Source: Bradyrhizobium sp. LLZ17 | GTDB lineage: Bacteria; Pseudomonadota; Alphaproteobacteria; Rhizobiales; Xanthobacteraceae | Assembly: GCF_041200145.1 (NCBI RefSeq) | Contig: NZ_CP165734.1 | Coordinates: forward strand, 2,728,001-2,792,000 | Direction of reading: 5' to 3' | DNA: 64,000 nt | Shown: piece by piece, positions 60,100-64,000 of the stretch | How the letters are laid out: the number at the start of each line of letters is the position of its first letter | Position numbering within the stretch: the stretch's first letter is position 1 | Position numbers and translations under genes: made by a program | The notes under the pieces: generated by a model | Database searches by the model: none | Seen by the model: the letters and a program-made list of their open reading frames with translations, nothing else | Told to the model about the DNA's origin: nothing

Positions 60100-60726
60100 A
60101 TGTCGTCGACCCCCAGCAGGATTGCGGTGTTCATCGATGGCGCCAATCTTCACGCCACCGCACGCAGCCTTGGCTTCGAGATCGACTACAAGCGTCTTTT
60201 GAACGAATTCCAGAGCCGCGGGACCTTGGTCCGCGCCCTTTACTATACCGCCTTGCTCGAGGATCAGGAATTCTCGTCCATCCGGCCGCTGCTCGATTGG
60301 CTCGATTACAACGGCTACACCGTCGTCAGCAAGCCTGCGAAGGAATTCGTCGACGCGCTCGGACGGCGCAAGCTCAAGGGCAATATGGACATCGAACTCG
60401 CGGTAGCCGCGATGGAGCTCGCGGGCGAACTGGACGAGATGGTCCTGTTTTCCGGGGACGGCGACTTCCGTTCGCTGGTCGTGGCTGTGCAGCGCCGCGG
60501 CGTTCGAGTGACCGTGGTGTCCACCACCTCCACGCAGCCGCCGATGGTCGCCGACGAGCTCCGCCGCCAGGCGGACGTATTCACCGACCTCACCGTGCTG
60601 CGAACCAAAGTCAGCCGAGACCCTCCTGAACGCCCGGCTTCCGGCGAACGCCGCAACGTCGGGGCCGGGCCGCTGCGGCGCGCCAAGGCGGCCCCGCCCG
60701 TGAAGCCGGACCAACTCATCCCTTAG
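60100..60726 (+). CDS. NYN-domain (LabA/DUF88-like) protein
   Basis: 208 residues from the ATG at 60100; an in-frame ATG at 60037 is possible. PIN-like NYN fold: A-V-F-I-D-G-A-N-L-H (first Asp), Y-Y-T-A-L, K-G-N-M-D-I-E-L-A-V-A-A-M-E (second acidic site), V-L-F-S-G-D-G-D-F-R-S-L-V (third). These Asp residues form a metal-dependent ribonuclease site in the family. The tail is basic and disordered. A role in RNA turnover is likely, target unknown. Confidence 0.82.
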   Translation: MSSTPSRIAVFIDGANLHATARSLGFEIDYKRLLNEFQSRGTLVRALYYTALLEDQEFSSIRPLLDWLDYNGYTVVSKPAKEFVDALGRRKLKGNMDIELAVAAMELAGELDEMVLFSGDGDFRSLVVAVQRRGVRVTVVSTTSTQPPMVADELRRQADVFTDLTVLRTKVSRDPPERPASGERRNVGAGPLRRAKAAPPVKPDQLIP

Positions 60727-60868
60727 TCCAACTACCTCGCCGGCGCCGCCGCGAGTCCCCCCTCAAGATGAAAAATTTTCGCTCGTCTTACCCGAGTAGA
60801 GGCATTCTAACCTTCGGGGAGCGCCCACCATCCTGACGAGGCGCCCTTTGTTGCTCGATCGGTATTAG

Positions 60869-61333
60869 ATGGAAACGCACAGCCCTACCGTCGTGCTTGT
60901 GGTGGACGTTCAGAAGGCTTTCGACGAGTGGGAGCTCTCGGGGCTTCGTCGCAATAACCCTCAGGCCATCGATCGGATATCGGACCTTCTTCGCTTCTTC
61001 ACGCGCCGTCGGTTGCCGATCGTCCACGTCCGTCACGAGGGGCCGGTGCAAATTCGCGCTTTCGAAGGGATCGCAGCGGCTTCTGCGTCAAAGAGGAGGC
61101 GCGAGAACATCCGGGCGAACCCGTAATCGTCAAAAAAGTGAACAGCGCTTTCATTGGAACGGACCTGGAGGAGCGCCTAAAGGCTTCGAACATCGGTACC
61201 ATCGTGATTTGCGGCGCCACAACCAACCGCTGCGTCGAAACCGCATCCAGAATGGCCGGCAATCTCGGATTCGATGTACGTCTGGTTCGGGACGCCACCT
61301 GGAGTTTCGACAGAGTCGGACCTGACGGTGTGC
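60869..61333 (+). pseudogene. Isochorismatase-family cysteine hydrolase, frameshifted and truncated
   Basis: From the ATG at 60869: V-V-L-V-V-D-V-Q-K-A-F-D (catalytic Asp), L-P-I-V-H-V-R-H-E-G, a frameshift near 61070-61120, then V-N-S-A-F-I-G-T-D-L, I-V-I-C-G-A-T-T-N-R-C-V-E-T-A-S-R (catalytic Cys), V-R-L-V-R-D-A-T-W-S-F-D. After about 61333 the native C-terminus is replaced by a hydrolase/cyclase piece in the same frame. Confidence 0.7.
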
Positions 61334-62110
61334 TGCTCAATGCGCAAATCGATGTCACCTCGGTTCTGCTGACCGTTCAGGTCCCGACGCTGGTTCTGCA
61401 CCGTGTCACCGACATCGTGGTCCCGGTCGAACTTGGCCGCCAACTGGCGACGCAAATCCCGGGCGCACGCTACATCGAATATCCCGAAGGCGACCATGGC
61501 TTCTGGACGGGCGATACCGAGACACTAGTCGGCGACATCGAGGAGTTCGTGACCGGTCATAAAGACCCGGTGAGCCGCGGGCTCGAGCGGATCCTGGCGA
61601 CGCTGATGTCACCGACATCGTCGACTCGACGCGGCAGGCGGCCGAACTCGGCGATCAGCGGTGGCGGAGCCGATTGGACGAACACGACGCGCTCGCGCGC
61701 CAAACGATCGAGCGTCACCGAAGCGTGCTGGTGAAGTCGACGGGCGACGGAGTGCTGGCCACGTTCGATGGCCCATGCCGCGCTATCTGGTGCGCGCTTT
61801 CGTTCAGCAGTGCCACTCACAGATCGGACTGCCCATGCGCACGGGCCTGCACACCGGCGAGATCGAACTGCGGGGCGACGACATCGGCGGCATCGCGGTC
61901 CATGCCGCGTGCCGCGTGATGGCGCAGTCAGCGCCCGACGAAGTGCTGGTTTCACGCGTGGTCACCGATCTCGTCGCTGGAGCGGGATTGCATTTCAGCG
62001 AACGCGGATCGCATGAATTGAAGGGCCTGCCCTGCAAAAGGGATCTGTTCGCGGCAGCGCCTAATTCATCCCGTGCCGAAGCTGCTGGCGCGCAACAGAG
62101 TTTTGTTTAG
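61334..62110 (+). pseudogene. Alpha/beta-hydrolase-adenylate cyclase fusion remnant
   Basis: Begins in the last hydrolase strand (V-P-T-L-V-L-H-R-V-T-D, P-G-A-R-Y-I-E-Y-P-E-G-D-H, catalytic His), passes into A-T-L-M and, after a frameshift at about 61610, T-D-I-V-D-S-T-R-Q-A-A-E-L-G-D, V-K-S-T-G-D-G-V-L-A-T-F-D-G-P. A second shift near 61790 leads to M-R-T-G-L-H-T-G-E-I-E-L-R-G-D-D-I-G-G-I-A-V-H and L-K-G-L-P. This is a class III cyclase domain in three frames. The first half of the hydrolase is missing. Confidence 0.65.
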
Positions 62111-62410
62111 TGCCAAGCAGACTTCAAGCCTCAACTTGGTGACGCCGTAATTCCCCTGCGCGAGCCTGGAATTAAGAAAGGGCCGCATTGGCGCGACCCT
62201 TGCCGGCAAATTTGCTCGGAATGAAATTGCAGCCCCGGCAAGAGCCATCCTGGCGCTATCAACAGGTTTGTGTAATCCGGAGTAACACGGTGTTCCTATA
62301 CCGGAACCTGCCGCGTCCCCCTGAGTGTCGCGCTCGGCACAATGAACCTTGGCATGGCTGTGCCGACTAACCAGGTGCCGGGGTTTGCATAGTCCCCCGG
62401 GCTGGAAGCC

Positions 62411-62450
62411 CGCCGCCTGCACTCAATTTCGAGCAGGCGGCGCTTTTTTT
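62411..62450 (+). terminator. Rho-independent terminator, possibly of an unannotated RNA
   Basis: A 10-bp stem (62411-62420 with 62433-62442), 12-base loop, followed by seven T. A smaller hairpin (CGGGCT-GGA-AGCCCG) lies just upstream. No protein gene ends nearby on +, so a small RNA from about 62340-62450 is possible. No promoter is clear. Confidence 0.55.
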
Positions 62451-62571
62451 GCTAACGCCTTGAGGAAAGCGGGCCCACTCGGGGCTGGATCAGTGCAGCC
62501 ACCGTTCGGGTGGCGCCAGAGCCAAGTGCTTTCAAAAGCCCGGCGGAACCTTTGAGCTCCAAGAGATGACT

Positions 62572-62661
62572 TTATCCCATCATCAGCCAAGCCATCCCGG
62601 CGATGAGGACTAAAAACCCGGTGAGCGCCGTCACCGCGAACGCATACTCGACCCTGTCCAT
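62572..62661 (-). CDS. 29-residue single-pass membrane protein
   Basis: M-D-R-V-E-Y-A-F-A-V-T-A-L-T-G-F-L-V-L-I-A-G-M-A-W-L-M-M-G, from the ATG at 62661 behind a GGGCGG ribosome-like site. Very short charged head plus one membrane helix, a class of tiny envelope proteins seen repeatedly in this window. Confidence 0.45.
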   Translation of the reverse strand: MDRVEYAFAVTALTGFLVLIAGMAWLMMG

Positions 62662-62768
62662 AACCGCCCCGCCCGCTACGCACCATCAAAATGGTGCCTT
62701 GCGCTGGGACAGCAGAACAACACATTTGTTAATCACCCGTGTTTAATTCCCCTCCGCGATTACGAAAT

Positions 62769-62838
62769 GGCCCCAGCTCTGGGGGCGACGGGGGGATCGC
62801 GAGCTGGGGCCGGTAGCCGCCCTCGGGGAAGGGCATCG
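62769..62838 (-). ncRNA. Candidate EcfG-dependent small RNA with C-rich loops (copy B, GsrN-like architecture)
   Basis: Read on the minus strand: hairpin 1, GCCCT (62834-62830) with AGGGC (62823-62819), loop TCCCCG; hairpin 2, GGCCCCAGCTC (62811-62801) with GAGCTGGGGCC (62779-62769), 21-base loop with runs of six and five C. An exact EcfG box ends 5-8 bases before the expected 5' end. Stem 2 is identical to copy A while linker and loops differ, as expected for a conserved RNA structure. No ORF of substance overlaps on this strand. Confidence 0.55.
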
Positions 62839-62842
62839 GGAA

Positions 62843-62867
62843 AACGTGGCAGCAACAGCAACGTTCC
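62843..62867 (-). promoter_or_regulatory. EcfG promoter (exact GGAAC-N16-CGTT) of the small RNA
   Basis: On the minus strand GGAAC is 62867-62863 and CGTT 62846-62843, followed by TTCCCGATGCCC and the first hairpin. Confidence 0.7.
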
Positions 62868-62991
62868 GATACGTGTCCTAATTTCAATCGTGAGTGTCCT
62901 CGTTAGGACCCTACGCCGTTGCTGGAGAGGGCTCGATCGAGCCGCACTGAGCCTGCTCCTGCAGAAGAACTCTTCAGACGCGGACGAGCGG

Positions 62992-63171
62992 TCAGGTCCC
63001 GGGGTGATAGCCTTGCTCAGATACGTCGTCCCGGATCTGCGCGCTGACCGAGCGGACCGAGCGCTTCTTCCGCCAGCTTCCGTTCAAATCAAGTGGGACG
63101 GAACGGCCACGGGGAACGACAAGCAGGTCGTTTCGCTCATTCACGTAGACATCGTACATGGAAGCGCTCAT
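62992..63171 (-). CDS. Small conserved hypothetical protein
   Basis: 59 residues from the ATG at 63171 (ATG at 63159 also possible): M-Y-D-V-Y-V-N-E-R-N-D-L-L-V-V-P-R-G, W-R-K-K-R-S-V-R-S-V-S-A-Q-I-R-D-D-V. A short beta-rich, basic protein recognisable from Bradyrhizobium, without function. Co-directional with the next small gene upstream. Confidence 0.55.
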   Translation of the reverse strand: MSASMYDVYVNERNDLLVVPRGRSVPLDLNGSWRKKRSVRSVSAQIRDDVSEQGYHPGT

Positions 63172-63238
63172 CTCAAGCGACTTAGCCCGAAGCTCCAAGC
63201 CTTTGGTGACTTGGGCGCCACAGTCCCGACAAAGCCGC

Positions 63239-63454
63239 TCAAGCTACCTTTTTCGCCGCCAGCTTCTGCAAGGCTAGGCGCGCCACGAGCTCCAGGGCAG
63301 TCAGCGTATGCTGACCACGCCGTGCCGCCCGAAGCAGCCGCTCCGCCACGAATTTTCGGCTTTCGTGATCGCCGCCATGGTTCGGAAGATGCCGGCAGAC
63401 ATCGCCGAGGACAACATCCATGTTCGCTAGTGTCCGGTCGTTAAGTTTCCTCAT
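63239..63454 (-). CDS. Small conserved hypothetical protein
   Basis: 71 residues from the ATG at 63454: M-R-K-L-N-D-R-T-L-A-N-M-D-V-V-L, N-H-G-G-D-H-E-S-R-K-F-V-A-E-R-L-L, A-L-E-L-V-A-R-L-A-L. A helical protein family frequent in Bradyrhizobium, function unknown. A longer frame to 63541 lacks support. It probably forms a pair with the gene at 62992. Confidence 0.6.
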   Translation of the reverse strand: MRKLNDRTLANMDVVLGDVCRHLPNHGGDHESRKFVAERLLRAARRGQHTLTALELVARLALQKLAAKKVA

Positions 63455-63672
63455 TGGACTGCTCGCTCGAAGACAATCAGTTCTGTTAGGACCGCACCTC
63501 GGTCTGCTCTCGTCCGGGAGATTGAGCTCACACGGCCGCAAGTTGGCGTTATCGAATGCTAAGCGGTTCGCCGGGGCTGCGCTTTGTCCCCGCTTTCCCC
63601 ATTGTCCTCAAATGAGCGCCGCCATCGACGACTAGGCGCCCCTACAAGGAACCGCGCGTTGGGAGCGACAGA

Positions 63673-63697
63673 GGAACCCGCTACTTCGCGCGACGTT
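63673..63697 (+). promoter_or_regulatory. EcfG promoter (exact GGAAC-N16-CGTT)
   Basis: GGAAC at 63673-63677, 16 bases, CGTT at 63694-63697, 28 bases before the ATG of the cytochrome gene. Confidence 0.75.
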
Positions 63698-63725
63698 GTC
63701 GGCTTCAGGCTCGGCGAGCGCATAG

Positions 63726-64000
63726 ATGATTTTGCGTAGGCTCATCGGTTTGGTTGTCGTGCTTGCAGTGCTCTCGGCCGGCGGCTTCGGCGTGTACGCC
63801 TGGCGTCCCGAAATTCCGGCAATTGCGCCGGCACCGCCGTCCAGCTTCGATCCGGAGCTTGTCCGGCGAGGCGCTCGGCTTGCGGCGGTCGGCAATTGCA
63901 ACACCTGCCACACCAGAACGGGTGGTCCGAGTTTCGCGGGCGGACTGCGCATCCCGACCCAATTTGGGTCCATCTATACGACCAACATTACACCCGACGC
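63726..64000 (+). CDS. c-type cytochrome, partial at the window edge
   Basis: 91 residues visible from the ATG at 63726. One N-terminal membrane helix or uncleaved signal (I-G-L-V-V-V-L-A-V-L-S-A-G-G-F-G-V-Y-A-W), a Pro/Ala linker, then R-G-A-R-L-A-A-V-G-N-C-N-T-C-H-T (heme site) and F-G-S-I-Y-T-T-N-I-T-P-D, which is typical of the first domain of triheme cytochromes of alcohol/aldehyde or gluconate dehydrogenase complexes. The gene continues beyond the window. The exact EcfG box makes it a stress-induced respiratory component. Confidence 0.8.
   Translation, partial: MILRRLIGLVVVLAVLSAGGFGVYAWRPEIPAIAPAPPSSFDPELVRRGARLAAVGNCNTCHTRTGGPSFAGGLRIPTQFGSIYTTNITPD

Noticed and set aside
62345..62365. 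Possible sigma-54 site (TGGCAT...TGC) before the terminator at 62411
   Set aside because: The -12 element does not match and no transcript is known; too weak to call.
1..64000. CRISPR arrays, rRNA genes, complete tRNA genes, complete insertion sequences
   Set aside because: I looked for regular short repeats, rRNA signatures, intact cloverleaf patterns and transposase motifs (DDE, HUH) and saw none. A dedicated search tool could still find a divergent tRNA or IS.

Overview
The window looks like chromosome of a Bradyrhizobium-type alphaproteobacterium. It is GC-rich, and it holds many short proteins I recognise as typical of Bradyrhizobium, a bacterial NHEJ gene set (Ku, LigD pieces, a PolX homologue), opgGH, DUF3606 and DUF2934 proteins, and promoters of the rhizobial EcfG type. 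This is inferred from protein families; no marker gene is present.

Layout. 0-6.5 kb: a MOSC protein and a PolX homologue, then debris (LigD pieces, adenylate cyclase pieces) around a frameshifted cysK. 6.5-11.3 kb: a PQQ dehydrogenase with its cytochrome c, an ankyrin protein and a secreted protein. 11.7-16 kb: a stress operon (PepSY-like and YflT-like proteins) and a FIST sensor with a hybrid histidine kinase. 16-21.7 kb: a decayed treZ, a DUF3606 protein, glgX and a DUF2934 protein. 22-25.3 kb: a MarR regulator with an EmrAB-type efflux pump whose emrA is broken. 27-30.4 kb: an 1101-residue PAS/GAF hybrid kinase. 30.4-38 kb: an accessory stretch with an XRE regulator, a compact nuclease / AAA ATPase / exonuclease operon, and truncated genes (REase-like, helicase, two GST-family genes, aioB) ending at arsR. 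38.6-45 kb: an ion channel, a PCMT-erythromycin esterase fusion, Ku and small genes. 45-54.3 kb: opgGH, small stress-type genes, a response regulator and a glycosyltransferase, with inverted copies of one segment at about 48.9 and 54.2 kb. 54.8-64 kb: an M20 amidohydrolase, a TRIC-type channel, an FMN reductase, an enoyl-CoA hydratase, a membrane-anchored sigma-1.1-like protein, a NYN protein, mosaic pseudogenes and the start of a cytochrome c gene.

The thread joining the intact genes is the general stress response. Seven exact GGAAC-N16-CGTT boxes, the form known for EcfG sigma factors of rhizobia, lie just upstream of a FIST/kinase operon, a large hybrid kinase, opgG, a response regulator, a small secreted protein, a cytochrome c gene and a small-RNA candidate. 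Five near matches (GGTT, AGTT or TGTT as -10) precede other stress-type genes. Two of the boxes drive no protein gene. Each is followed by the same two-hairpin element with C-rich loops, in unrelated flanking sequence (about 44.84-44.91 kb on + and 62.77-62.84 kb on -). I read these as a pair of EcfG-driven small RNAs resembling GsrN in architecture, and consider them the most interesting find. The second candidate is the tightly overlapping 31.2-35.4 kb operon, which looks like an uncharacterised defence-type cassette.

Many otherwise well conserved genes carry one single-base indel, often in a homopolymer, or one in-frame stop (cysK, treZ, emrA, the AAA ATPase, the PCMT fusion, the TRIC channel, the enoyl-CoA hydratase, the PRC-barrel gene). 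Either this is a decaying region or the assembly has residual indel errors. Coordinates of such genes are given across the break.
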